Assembly (NCBI GenBank): GCA_016508695.1
Contig: VNKQ01000002.1
Coordinates: forward strand, 372,001 to 436,000
DNA from: Hyphodiscus hymeniophilus
Taxonomy: Eukaryota > Ascomycota > Leotiomycetes > Helotiales > Hyphodiscaceae
Direction: 5' to 3'
DNA: 64,000 bases
The position numbers and the translations under genes are program-made. The first letter of the stretch is position 1; each line of letters begins with the position of its first letter. The notes under the pieces were generated by a model. The model searched no databases, was not told the origin of the DNA, and saw only the letters and a list, made by a program, of their open reading frames with translations. Shown piece by piece: positions 1-12,622 of this stretch.

Positions 1-60
1 TAAGTTGCAAGATTGGATACTCGACGGGCCCCAGGTGCGAGTGCTAATAAATATGCTCAG

Positions 61-3000
61 CTGATAAAAAGCGAAAAATACTGTCTTCCCTGACAACCAT
101 TGACCCTTGGAAGAGCCACCATGCGGCCGCTCAGCTCTGTCAGGAAGGCACTGGAGCTTGGTTCATAGATTCCGCCAAATTTCGAAAATGGCTTGGCGAT
201 AAGAACGGCAAGCTATGGCTTCAAGGCATTCGTAAGCTATCCTGGAGCCACCACAATTTTCTATCTTGGTACGATAAGAGGCTGACGTGAACGTAGCTGG
301 CGCAGGAAAGACTGTCCTGACGTAAGTTCTTACCTACCAGCTCACATTCTACAAAAGAACTAACTTTCTGCCAAATAGATCTACTATCATCAAAGAAGCA
401 CAGAACATGACTGATAAGGACGTTGGTTAGTAAATCTCTTCAAGTATTTTGAGCATTATGAGTTGCTAACATGTGCAGGTCTCGCATTCTACTACTGCGA
501 CTATAAACGTCCTGCAAACAACGATGCTGGTTCCATTTTCAGATCTCTGTTAAAGCAAATAGCATTACAAAATGACAATGCCTTGAGGGATCTGGAGGAT
601 TTTTACAATGACCGCAAGCAGGCCAGCACATCTGAAAATCCATTTACATCCACATCATATCCAGACCTCCTTGAGCTTCTGGGGAAATTGCTCGGTCGAT
701 TCAAAAGCTCGATGATCATTATTGATGCCCTTGATGAAATTGAATCAGACCGTGCAGCTACCATCCAAAGCTTGCGGAGCCTTTATAGTGAGGAGGGGAC
801 GTGTAAAACCCTTTTCACGAGCCGCTCGCAGCAGGACATCAAGGGGCTTTTGAAGGATTACGATTCAATACAGATATCGGCACAGTCAAGCGATCTTGCG
901 TGCTATGTTGCATTCCAAATAGACCATCGCATGGGAACTGGCGAGCTGTGTATCAGGGAAGACTCGCTCAAACAGCATATAATGACGCAATTGGTTGAGA
1001 AAGCGGATGGGATGTAAGCTGCATGTACCAAGTCTGTGTCCGTGATCACTGATTAATAAGAATAGGTTCCGCTGGGTCGCCTGCCAGCTCAATTTTCTTT
1101 GCAGCTTGCCAACCGATAAAGCTAGAAGGCTGGGACTTGAAACCCTCCCACCAACCTTGGAGCAAACCTACAATCGAATTCTTGAGGCAATCAATGCTTC
1201 GACAAAACAAGTTCAAGCGCTTGTAGTCAAAATTTTGCAGTGGATATTATTTGCGGTTGAGCCACTCCCCATCCAAGCACTGCTAGAAGCACTGTCGATA
1301 GAGGAATCAGACACTTGTCTGGATAAAGACAACATGACATCGAAGGAGACTCTACTACGAAGCTGCAGCAGTCTAGTGCGGAACAGTACAGATGGCAGTG
1401 GTATTGAGCTGGCTCATTTCACCGTGAAAGAATATCTGCTGGGCTCGATCCTGTCAAGGTCCCCAACCTCGCGATATACAAGAGGAATCAAGCTCAAGAC
1501 GAAGTTTATATTGCCAGAACCTGTTTGAACTACTTGCATTTTGAGACGTTTGACCATGTACCTCCTGATACGGAAGAAGCGGGGGAAAAGTGGACTTCAT
1601 CGTTCGCTCTATTACCCTACTCGGCTCAATATTGGATGTACCATGCCTGGGATCACTTTGATGACGAGGAAGTTCGTCGGCTCGCAAATTTGCTCTTCCA
1701 ACCTTCTAAAAGCAACAAATTCATCTCGTGGTCCCAAGCATTATTAGGAATATGGACAGAAAAAAGCCCTACCGAGCACATTGACGCGACTACTCTGCAT
1801 TGGGCAGCGTGTCTGGGTCTCACTGAGGTTTGCAAAGCACTCTTAGCTGAAGGTTGCGATGTCAATAGTTCAAGTGCTTTAGGAGCGCCCCTCTACTGCG
1901 CGCTTAACGGTCACGATTCTTTCTCCCGCTTCCTCCGGTACTTTGACGACAAAGATGTATGGGATCAGCGCTTCAAAAAAAAAGATATTCAACGAGCTTA
2001 TCTTGTGGAGACTCTCATCGGAGCTGGTGCAAATGTCAATGATATGCTTTCTGGCTTTTTAGGACTCCGCCCTAGTATTATTGAGGATTTAGGACAACTT
2101 GCATTTGATAGCGATGAGACGAAACGCGATATCAGGGCTGTGATCAAGACTCTACTAAACTCGGGGTTGATATTGCGACCCGAGGACATCGTTCCCGTCC
2201 AGGCAGCTTTCAATGAGCTTGGGACTGTGCCCCTTGAATACGAGGCTTTCTTCGATGATTCTGTAACAAAGACTATTTGCAAAGATGCGGAAGAACTCTT
2301 CTTGATCCTCAAGTCTGCTAAGAAACAGATAGATGGAGGCTTTGTAGACCCGTCGAAGCTTTCTCTCAGTGCTCAGGAAGCTTTAATCAAGTCTCTGGAT
2401 GCAGCCGTACGCCACGGTCAAAAAGACGCCATTACTCATCGACTGCAAAATCTAAAGCCGATCCGCGGTTTGAATATTGTCAAAAGTGGTATACAAAAGG
2501 CCCTTCAGAAGAGTGTTGCAACACATCAATTGGAAATTGTCAAGCTTCTCATGGAAGAAATCGAAGATGTCAACTTCGTGGACGATGATGGTGATACATT
2601 ACTCCATCTGACATTGGCCTATCAGAATCCGTCTTACGAGGTGCTTCAATATCTTATTGAAAATGGAGTCAAGACCCAAACACAGAATAACGATGGATTG
2701 CTGCCCCTGCATTGTGCAGCACTGCGTGATGATGCAAGACTTGTCCAAACACTTTTGAAACTTCTACCAAAAGACAGTGATCAGCTTCTCATGAAGGATA
2801 AGAAAGGAGCAACCCCTTTGTTAATTGCAGTAGCGTTTTCCTCGAATGACGACTCAGTTGAGGCGCTGTTGAATCACCAGACTAGCAACGAATTTATGGC
2901 ACACTCTCTAGATGGAATCGGCCTCCTACATCATGCCAGTTCGCGGAAAACCGTATGTGCCCTCCAACAATTGGTTGATCGTGGTAGCGATATACATGCC

Positions 3001-5551
3001 CGGACCCCAACAGGCTCTACCGCTCTACATTACGCCGCTGCCCACCGATCAACCTCGGAGCATGTGAGACTCCTTCTTAAGCAAGGCGTGGCTCATTCCA
3101 TACAGAATAACGACGGCGAGATGCCTATTCATGTCGCAGCATGTAGCTTCCAGTCAGTCGCGAAAGATATTGTAGAATCCTTGCTGCAGTCAGGGGCCGA
3201 CATCAATGCCCGAGGCGAAGGGGGAAACAGGCCTATTCATCTTGCCCTTGAAGCTAGTGAGAGAACTTACACGGCAGCCAATCTTGCCTTGGTGGAAATG
3301 CTACTTGATCATGATGGCCTTGACGTTGAATCCTTGAATGAGTTTGGCAAGTCTCCCCTCACAACCTGCTGTGAAGGATTTCACATGCAGGAACAGAGCC
3401 ATAACTTGTATAACCTTCAAATACTCCGGAGACTGCTCGCTAAGAACCCAGATTCGACACTCAAAACGATAGACGAAAACACGGCTCTGCATTATCTCTG
3501 TAGGAAGGCTGTGGCACCCTCGGTGAGCTTAGCCATTGGTATGATACACGAGAGATGTCAGGAAATTGGGTTCGAAAGTCGGAACTCTAACGGCGAGTCT
3601 TGCTTTGAGCTCTTGTTGAAATCTGTCGACCGAATAGAGGATTGGGTTACAACACTTGCAAGTTCAGATGATGAGTGGTCCGAATCATACGTGGTCGAGG
3701 AGAAAATGAGAATGAGAATGAGATGGCAGGCGCAGGTGAAGTTTGCAGTAGGCACGATGACCGCCGCTCAGTTGGAGCGGCCTCTTTCGGATGGTAAACC
3801 TCCACTTATCTTTGCCGTTTGTGGTAATCACGACAGCCTGATTCGCCTCTTATTGAACAAAGGGGTCAACGTCGACCGGACCGAAACTAGAACTGATCGG
3901 ACAGCCTTAGACTGGGCCTGCTATGCAGGATGCGATGCTGAAATAGCAGGTTTTTTAATTGCGAAGACGCAACGCGATATCAATGCACTGACTGGTCCGG
4001 ATGGCTGCTCACTTCTTCATACAGCAGCAGCGTCAGATGCGCCAGGCTCAATCGCGATACTACGTCAACTGTTAAAAGTTTGGTGTAGACCTCGAACTTA
4101 CGACGCGTCTCTTTGGCGTTACGGCACTTATTATAGCTTGTTCAAAAGATTCGGATCGCAAAGTAGAGGTTTTGTTGGAGGGAGGGGCTTCGGTGGACAC
4201 ACGACGTCAGGATTTTGGCAGCACTCCGTTACACCATGCTGCTGCTGCAGACTCAACTAGGTGTATTGAGCTTTTGCTTGATGCTGGCGCCAATATCGAG
4301 AGTAACGAAAGCACGCTCGGGATGACACCAGTTTACTTGGCAGCGAACCAAAACGCGTGGAGAGCAGTCGAACTATTGATTGGGAAAGGTGCCAATGTTG
4401 TGCCACGCTCCACGGATGACCATATTCTTAGGCAAGCAGCCAGATGTGGATCCGAGCTTGCTGTGAAGGCTATTCTTGACAAATTCGCAGACATCGACCT
4501 AGAAATGGGTAACGGCACGGAAAGCGGCACTCCCCTCCTACTTGCAGCGGCTTCTGGAAGTCTATCCTGCACCAAACTGCTAGTCGCCGCACGAGCTTCG
4601 CTCGATGCGGCCAGCAAGTTGGGGAATATCCTTCATCACGCCATTGTTTCTACTTCAATGGATATTTTGAAGTTCTTGGCGACCCAAAACGTCGATTGGC
4701 GGGCAAGGGGCCAATTGACGCTGGAGAAAGACGACCAATATCTTCTTAAAGAGGCTACCTTGCTACACAGAGCTGCTCTGACCTCCTGCGTCAATACCGG
4801 TGAAGTGCTCAAGTTTATCATTGAGCACACCATTCAGCCCGACCTCAATGTACGCGCTGGGAGCGAAATGCTTTGCCCACTTCATATTGCTGCTTTGCAA
4901 GGAAATCGTACCAATACCCGCATTCTCCTTGAGAGTAATGCCGACGCAACGCTCGTCGAAACTGTTCATGGCTGGACACCTTTACACTATGCAGCAAGGT
5001 TTGGATGCACCGAGATTGCAAAAATCCTTCTACAGAGTGGGGAATGTGGTGTTGAAACAGAGGACAAAGAAGGACTTACTGCTGCTTATTTGGCTCTGCA
5101 TCATGGGCACTCAGAGACTGCGAAAACGATTCTGGATTATCTGCGATTAACTGGAGTTCCCGTTACGCCCCATACCTCTCGTCCATTGGCTTCGTTGTTG
5201 CAGGGCCAGCCCCCTGTCATAGCTTCTGTTCAAACACCATTGCAGGCTATGAGCCCAATGGCGCCCAATTCCACTTCTATCTTACCACAAGGCCCAACCT
5301 GGAACATACCTATGAGAGATGTTTCCGAGATGCAAAATGCTATCAATGGGAATATCAATATCTATGCAGTCGATAAGTCGAAATGCGGAGAAGACGTTTT
5401 GACGGTGCTGGGAAAGAACACTGGCTCGGGAGTGGTGCTCCTTGATGACCATATTGAGTGGCAACTGAAATGGGGCCGTTCCAAGAAGCCATCGCTAGGG
5501 ATACATCTAACAACATCGAGCTCACCACTGGAACATTTAATGGAAGAATAA
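61..5551 (+). pseudogene. NACHT-ankyrin NLR (STAND) protein, 5' truncated, two frameshifts
   Basis: Fungal NLR-type signalling ATPase. Exons seen are 61-231, 297-321, 379-425, 479-1013 and 1066 onward, with small GT-AG introns (52-65 bases). Bases 1-60 read as an intron tail (the window opens with TAAGT, as if a GTAAGT donor were cut, and ends in CTAAT...CAG), so the N-terminal domain lies outside. The Walker A motif GIPGAGKT is spliced across the first intron; Walker B IIIDALDE lies near 715-740. A winged-helix-like stretch with FTVKEYLLG follows, then a long array of ankyrin repeats from about 1780 to 5140. Two single-base breaks shift the frame: a missing base near 1445 (EYLLGS then DPVKVPNLAIY in another frame) and one extra A in the A4 run at 4074-4077 (LRQLLK then FGVDLE). 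Repeat homology continues cleanly on both sides of each. Either a recent pseudogene or assembly errors. The family acts in non-self recognition and programmed cell death; the specific role is unknown. Confidence 0.85.
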
Positions 5552-7514
5552 ATCCCAACGAAATTGCAGACAAGGTTGCAGACAAGACTTTCGATTGGGA
5601 ATGACGTTTTCTCACCTGACGAGAGTCGTGGTCTCGTGGATTCGCGTCACGGGTCTCCAGTCGATACCATAGGCCAGCGTCGTCGCTCCGAATCCATATA
5701 GCCGCCCGAGCAAGTACCCCCTGATCTCGTGGATGAGGACGAGCAAAGCAACTCTTCAACCGAGATGCAAATCCAGCAGGGTCTTGTAGCAGAGAATGTC
5801 GAGATGAAGACACTCCCAAGCAACCTAGCATGGCTCGCTCAGAGGAGTCTCATTCAGAAAATCCAGGACAAAAGGCCATCATCCAACCTCAAAACAAACT
5901 GCAAATAAGCTTTTCCACTGGCAACGACAGATCATGTACGTAGGAGAGTCCCGGTCCCGGAGACTCAATTCAAAGACCTTGGGTCAGTGCCACAAGGTGA
6001 AGTCAGTGGTACTTGGTATCAAATCCGCCAAACTATTCGGGCAAAGAGAATCGCCGGACCTTTTGGTTACACGGAACGACCCTAGCCAGTCAATAGCAAA
6101 TCATCTTAGCAAGCAGGGATATCTCTTCCTCAGAACGATTTAATGTAGGAAGGACCTTTGCAAATAGACGTTCCATCGCAGGGCATACATTCATTGCTGA
6201 GGCTTTCGTTTTGGGCTTATTTTTCTTGGATCGAGTAGATAATTTTCTTCGGCGTTTTGTCAGTTACAACTTGGAATTGCGTGCTCATAAATTGGAACCC
6301 AAACATGGAGCAAAATGGAGATATACATTTAAATCTCGAATTGATATCTAGTACATTGAAAGCCATTGTTTACGCCAAGGTACACTACACACCCCTCAAA
6401 AGTACTGCTATTGACAAACAATCGAACCATTGCAGAATATGATGATATGATACCTAAGGTAGCTACGTAGCACGAGGAGAAGAACGCAGTGCAACCTTCT
6501 GGTGGCGCCCACGTGACATCGACAGGACTCGAGAGTCGCAAATGGCTGGATCTCGGAGATTTTGGTATCGAAGCAAAACTGGTACCGTTATGGATCAATA
6601 AAAGGAAACGGCTCGCTCATCCCTTGATCGTATCATATCGTTGAGACCTGACAGGATCAGGCGAATTTTACAATGTTGATATTATTTCAGCAGCTCTTTT
6701 GGAAATCAGAAAAGGTAAGCTACCGATGCACGTTTTCAGGGGCCGAGTCCTAGCTAAGACATCTGCACTCTGTGGGGGAAAAGGGGTTAAAGATACAATA
6801 ATGTTTTGAGAACAAGAACTTTCACAGAGGTGGTGGGTAAAATAAGAAATGCAATAAATAAGAGATCTCACCTATATTATTACCTTCGAGAATCTGATAT
6901 TGCCCTTGAACATAAACAAACCTCCCCCCTTTACCAGGCCTCATCAAAGCTTTTGGTTGGTTGCGCTAACATACCCCTGTCAGCTGGTCGCCGAGCAAGC
7001 AACGGGACAGTCGACTCTAATTTCGTCAAGGTGAGTTCCAGATTGTGCACTCGGGTCTCTCCAGGAACACAATTCAGCAACTGGTTTCTGTCATTCTCAA
7101 TCCGAAGTGAACTTGTGACATTTTCGAAGCCAGCTTGACGACGCTCTGTCTTCTGAAGACGCCCGCGGGTCTTCTTCCTCACGAAACAAAACCCTCGCCC
7201 TTGTTTCCCTTCACCGTGGTTCCCCTGCAGGCGAGCTCTGATGGACCTCATATGAGATGATATAGTCTTTCGAATACCTCGGGCCTTTCACGGACTGGGC
7301 TTCAGGAGGAACAACTTGTCGCATACACGTCGCTGGAACTGCCGGCGGCAGAGGTCCTAATGATTCGAGAGCAGAAAGCCCCCTCAGGTCCCAGACCGGA
7401 CTTCTCACCCTCTACCACGTAGGACACTCCCAGATCAATCCCTTGTGAATCATCACGCTTACTGACTCTACGAGTAGGCAAGAGAATTTCGATCCGACCC
7501 CTCGGTCGCGGGCG
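5552..7514. other. Decayed coding-like sequence, then upstream region of the kinase gene
   Basis: The first part (to about 5908, perhaps 6070) reads like worn coding sequence. One frame is open to a stop at 5602-5604, and another runs from about 5575 to a TAA at 5906-5908 with a single TAG at 5699-5701. They look like former C-terminal sequence of the NLR but no domain was recognised. From about 6150 to 7514 I see no supported gene; this stretch should hold the promoter and long leader of the kinase that starts at 7515. Confidence 0.4.
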
Positions 7515-10500
7515 ATGTCCAGCAGAGAACCGACCCTCAATGCTTCCTCACGAAACAATCACTCTCTATTCACCTTCGGAGGTTTTAGTAACACTAACGA
7601 GGACACTACGCCATCTTACGAGTTTCTACCCTCTCCGAGTTTTGACGATCTACAAAGCAGCATAAACGCGGCTTCAAACAATTTCTCAATTGACAAACCA
7701 GTTCCCCAAGCGGGCAGTACAGTTGTAGGAGCGAAGCGGCCCATGGAAGTAATGGAGGCCTCAAATGAGGTGCGAGCGACTGCTGGAACACGTGTGGTGT
7801 CTGGTCCAAGACCAGCTAGGGCAGGGTCAATACTGCGGAGACAGAGCACTTCGACTCGACAAAGCAGCATCTCGTCAACCACCTCTGCAGCTTCTGGAAA
7901 TATGGACCCTCCCAGTGGTCCTCTCGCAGCTCGAAATCGCCGACAAAGCCAATATCCACCCATATCAGGAGGAGGTATTGCAGTTGGGGCTAAGGCGCCA
8001 CGAAAATCCATTGGACCAGGGATGGTAGACTCGGAATACTCGAGGCCATCTCAAAAAAGACGACCGAGTTTGGCATCAAGTACAACATCTAATCAGGGGT
8101 TGTCAGACAGTGGAGGCGTTTCTACCCGTGTAAACATTGGGGGGACTCCAACCTACACAGATGGTGCTCGAGGACTGACGGCTTCGAGGGCTGCCAAGAC
8201 AAAGTCTCTCCAACCCCCTTCGAGGCAAGGGCAAACGCATTTGACCCCGAAGACCAATACTCCAGACCATAGCAGATCGTTATCCTTTGCTGGCAAGTCT
8301 CCTAGTCGACCGAATGGTAAAGGGGCAAATACTCCGTCATCTTCATCAAAGAGAATGTCAGTAATGCCTGGAACTCAGCAAGGAAACCATGCCACTGGAC
8401 TTGGTGCGAGGACCATAAGCCCAACTGATGCTCGAAGAGCGAAACGGTTATCCATATTACAGCAGCCACCACCAATGCCCCAGACTCCACCAACCGGTCA
8501 CCCTGACAAACCTATCAGAAATTCTTCTCGCTCTCCCTCCATGTTACCTCGTAAGATCACTACACCGTCGTCCTCGCGGACAACCCCAGATGTCAACCGT
8601 AAGTCTTACAGCTCTGGAATATCGATCGGATCCAACGCAAGCTATAACACTTCTCGTACATCTACCGGGTCGTTACAACCTCGATTGTCACAGCAACCTC
8701 CGACCTCATCCAGATTACCCACACCGAAACCCAGAAATGTGCACAGCTCAGCAGACAATAATGAAGAGGAAGAGGTCCCACCCGTCCCAGCAATACCCAA
8801 AGCCTACGAATCACCCAAAGACTCCCCTTCTGAACCTCCGTTCTTCACGAAACGAAAGTCTAGCATGCCCTTTGATGCCAGTAGTATCAATAGTACGTCG
8901 ACAAACAGCTTGTCCGGTGGAAACTCTATTCGAGAGCCTGCCAAAGCTGAACGAGAGCACAAACCACGACAGTATGGCCCAGCGGTTTCAAATTCGGATG
9001 ACCAACAAAATAATGCGACGCCCATAAAAAAGAAGAATCTCCAACCACTCCGACTTCCACCCTTGAACTTGCTGCCTCTGAGTACCCCGACCGTTGCTAA
9101 GATTGCGGCCATGGCACCAAGACCAGTTTTCTCGGATGGCCAAATCACACCCCCGCCTCGCCGAGCCAATGCGAAAACCCCAAGCACTCCAATGACTGCT
9201 TCAAAAACTTCATTCTTCTCCCGAAACAGAACAGAAGACAAAACGGAACAAAATCTACAGCACTTGCGTAGCAGCAGTTCGATACATCATCTTCGGTCAG
9301 AGTCTTCTTCTGAAGTTGCCGGTAGCAGCTCCGAATCTTCGAAGCCAATCGCAATGAATATGCGTGCCCCAAGGCAAACGGTGTCTCCATTTATCTCTAA
9401 TTCTCTCCCAAAGAATGGTGGCGAGCACTCATTCATGTCGAGATCCAAAACAACCAGCGACTTGATGACAGCGGATCCTGCCCCAGAACATCGACCTACA
9501 AGACTCACTGGTCCAAGAGCCCAAAAAGTTGCAAAGACGCCCAAGAATGAAGATCCAAGCCAGATCTCGAGCCCCGAAGAGCCTACAACACCCTCGTCGG
9601 GCTCATCGTTGCGAAGAAAACTTAGTCTTGGTTGGAAGCGAAGCACTTCAAAGAGCAATATTAACATATCACACGCGGCAAACGAGCGAGGCTCGGAATA
9701 TGCTCCGCAACCCCCCAAACATGATAATATGCCGCCTCCAAAACTTCCGACTTCGGCTACTTTGAACAGTCTCAACAATTTCTCGGTTCCGTCCCCCAGC
9801 CCTTCCATTAAATCCACAACATACCTCGACTCGAAACGCAGGAAGAGCTCAGCTTCGAGCTTAAGTGTTTTCGGCCACGACCGAACTCGCAGCGATAGTT
9901 GGGGTCTCAACGGCAGCCCCAAAAAAGATCACCCTATTGAAAGCAAAAGTCAGAGACCTCTTCCCTCCTCACGATCAACCTCATCTGTCATGCACAAGAT
10001 GCTGTCTTCGAAAAATTCAACCAGCAACATGAAGGCCGCCGACCCGTACACGATTGACCTCGATAAAGATGACCTCTTGGCCGAAGAAGAGATGAAAAGA
10101 CTAGGCTCTAAACGCAAAGAGACCGAAATTGCAGCCCATAAGCTGGATGCTCTTCGAAAGCGCGCTGTTCCCAGAGACCGCATTTCTTCTCAGTATGCTA
10201 TTGGCACCATCGATCTCAATATCTACGAAAAGGGCGAGATTGTTGATTTCCAGGACATTTACTTCTGTGGTACCCCAGATGCAGACAAACACGTCGGAGA
10301 GTTGTCAGTAACCACCACCAACTTTGGCTACGACGATGAACGAGGAGATTACACCATTGTTCCTGGAGACCATCTCTACTACAGATATGAGATTGTTGAC
10401 GTTCTTGGAAAGGGTAGCTTTGGTCAGGTTGTCAGATGCGTGGATCACAAGACAGGAGCATTGGTTGCAATCAAGATCATTCGAAACAAGAAGAGATTCC

Positions 10501-11903
10501 ATCAACAGGCTCTGGTAGAGGTCAACATCTTGAGGAAATTACGCGAATGGGTAAGTTGTTCTTGAGCCAGTCATTTATTCACCTTCCTCCGAACAGTTTT
10601 TCCGTTCCGTTCACCTTCAAAAGGGTTTCTTCCTTCAGCCCGTCACGTGTTCACTTTTATCTCTTCACTATTGTGGCAGGGCACACTTGACCCATGTCTT
10701 CTCTTCCATTAGCACATGGCTAACAAGTCATAGGATCCTCTGAACAAACACAGCATGATCAATTTTGTCCAGAGCTTTTACTTCCGAGGCCACCTCTGTA
10801 TCTCTACCGAGCTTCTCGATATGAATCTCTATGAGTTGATCAAGTCCAATTCCTTCCGTGGCTTCTCATTGAAGGTCGTTCGCCGTTTCACCAAGCAGCT
10901 CCTCAGTAGTCTCTTGCTACTCAAGCAACACCGAGTTATTCATTGCGATCTCAAGCCCGAGAATATTCTCCTCGCTCATCCTTTGCACTCGGAGATCAAG
11001 GTCATTGACTTTGGTTCCAGCTGCTTCGAGAATGAGAAGGTCTACACATACATTCAGTCGAGATTCTACCGATCACCAGAGGTCATCTTGGGAATGACTT
11101 ATGGCATACCAATTGATATGTGGAGTGTTGGTTGTATCTTGGCTGAGCTCTTCACTGGAGTTCCAATATTCCCCGGAGAGAATGAGAATGAGCAGTTGGC
11201 TTGCATCATGGAGATATTCGGTCCACCGGAGAAGCATCTGATCGAGAAGGCTACGCGCCGTAAGGTCTTCTTTGACTCCCTTGGAAAGCCTCGTCTACAA
11301 GTCTCTACCAAAGGCAAACGCCGCCGTCCATCGTCCAAGACGCTTCAACAAGTCCTCAAGTGCGACGATGAGACATTCATTGATTTCTTGACACGCTGCT
11401 TACGCTGGGATCCCGACCGAAGAATGAAGCCTGAAGAGGCTATCAGACATGAGTTTGTTACTGGCCAGAAGTCGTCCATGGCATCCGCTCGAGCAACTGC
11501 CCGCAATCCATCCCCCATGAAACGTAACAACACTGTCGCCACGCCATCTGCCAACAACAGACCTCTCCCAGAGCCTCCAATCACTGCCATGAAGAACATG
11601 GGTCTTGCTCCGCGCGGTACTGTGTTGAACGGTACTACCAGTCCAAGCAAGTCATCTTTGAATTTAGCAAACGCTGGAGCATCCTCCGCCTCAGCTTCCG
11701 CGTCCGCCCGTCGAGTTTCCAACGCCAACAGTCTCAACAATAACAATAGCGCTGTCAACAACAACAATCGACGCACCAGCACTGGTCCTAGCATTGCGGC
11801 TTCAGGCGGTAGTGGTCTTCCGAGAGTTACGAGAAGCGTCAGCGCACGACAGCAGGACTTGGCTTCGGCCGGTGCACACGCTGCTATGAGTAAGCGGGTT
11901 TGA
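7515..11903 (+). CDS. pom1: Pom1-like DYRK-family protein kinase
   Basis: Dual-specificity tyrosine-regulated kinase of the Pom1 type, which in fission yeast forms cortical gradients that control polarity, septum position and mitotic entry. Two exons, 7515-10550 and 10734-11903, give 1401 aa; the 183-base intron splits the kinase domain just after REW. The first ~890 residues are Ser/Thr/Pro-rich and probably disordered, with many phosphorylation-like sites. A DYRK-homology region follows (IDLNIYEKGEIVDF, about 897-925). The kinase domain is about 957-1255: glycine loop LGKGSFGQVV, catalytic HCDLKPENILL, DFGSSC, and the YTY activation-loop tyrosine motif before IQSRFYRSPEV that defines DYRKs. 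The C-terminal tail has Asn- and Ala/Ser-rich low complexity. The start is the first ATG of the open frame. The next gene lies 0.7 kb downstream on the same strand. Family assignment is firm; the Pom1 orthology is inferred from architecture. Confidence 0.93.
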
Positions 11904-12622
11904 TGATGGATGGAATTATGAGCAAATGTTTGGGTAAACGGTACATAACGAACGAAAATCCGCGGATGATAGAAGGCGGTGGCACGATTACTTTTCCTTT
12001 TCTAGCATAGTTTGCGAGAGGCACGTTCTTTTCTTTCTTCACATACCCCTTCTTTCTCGGCGATGCAGCGCGCATAAACGAGCTTGATTTGACTTCAAAA
12101 ACGAGGTCGTTGCTGTTTGCTCTCGAGGTGGCGTCGTTGCAAGGCGTTCTCCGGGGCTTTATGCATGGACGACTTGTGGATGTGGGAAGACTTTGTGCTG
12201 AGCAATGAAGTCGAATGGACCCTGATGAATGTGTATATTAATGCTTATTGCCCGGCACGCGAGAGAAGATATGTTGGCAATGAGATTCTATCAAAAATTG
12301 ATACCGTCTAATTTGGCCATGCTGATGATTGATTTTCGTGCTTGTCCGTCCTATACATGCCAAAGTGACACATTGGGCCTCCACATCACCTCTACATCAC
12401 GAGAAGCTTAGAAGTTGTCAGAAACCTCGAAGGAGTTGTAAACACTGCTGATATCTGAGACTGAACCTGGTAAGAGGTTCTTTTCCTCGAGTGTTCTAGC
12501 AAGCGCACGGGCCCATTTCTTCTGTTTACTTCGAGCCTTTTGCCCAGCAACCTTCAATACTGCAACTAAAAAGTCATTCGCGCCTCCAAAACTCGACCGC
12601 GCGACTGCTCCCAAAGCTCGCA
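11904..12622. other. Intergenic, 3' UTR of kinase and promoter of next gene
   Basis: No open frame of note. Pyrimidine-rich stretches near 11990-12060 probably belong to the kinase 3' UTR; the 3' part is the promoter of the ADIP-type gene. No repeat or RNA gene recognised. Confidence 0.5.

Noticed and set aside
8428..9027. Plus-strand ORF of 199 aa in another frame of the kinase gene
   Set aside because: Low-complexity Ser/Pro-rich coding opens alternate frames; the kinase frame continues through it.
9287..9922. Minus-strand ORF of 211 aa inside the kinase gene
   Set aside because: Mirror frame of the Ser/Pro-rich N-terminal region of the Pom1-like kinase.
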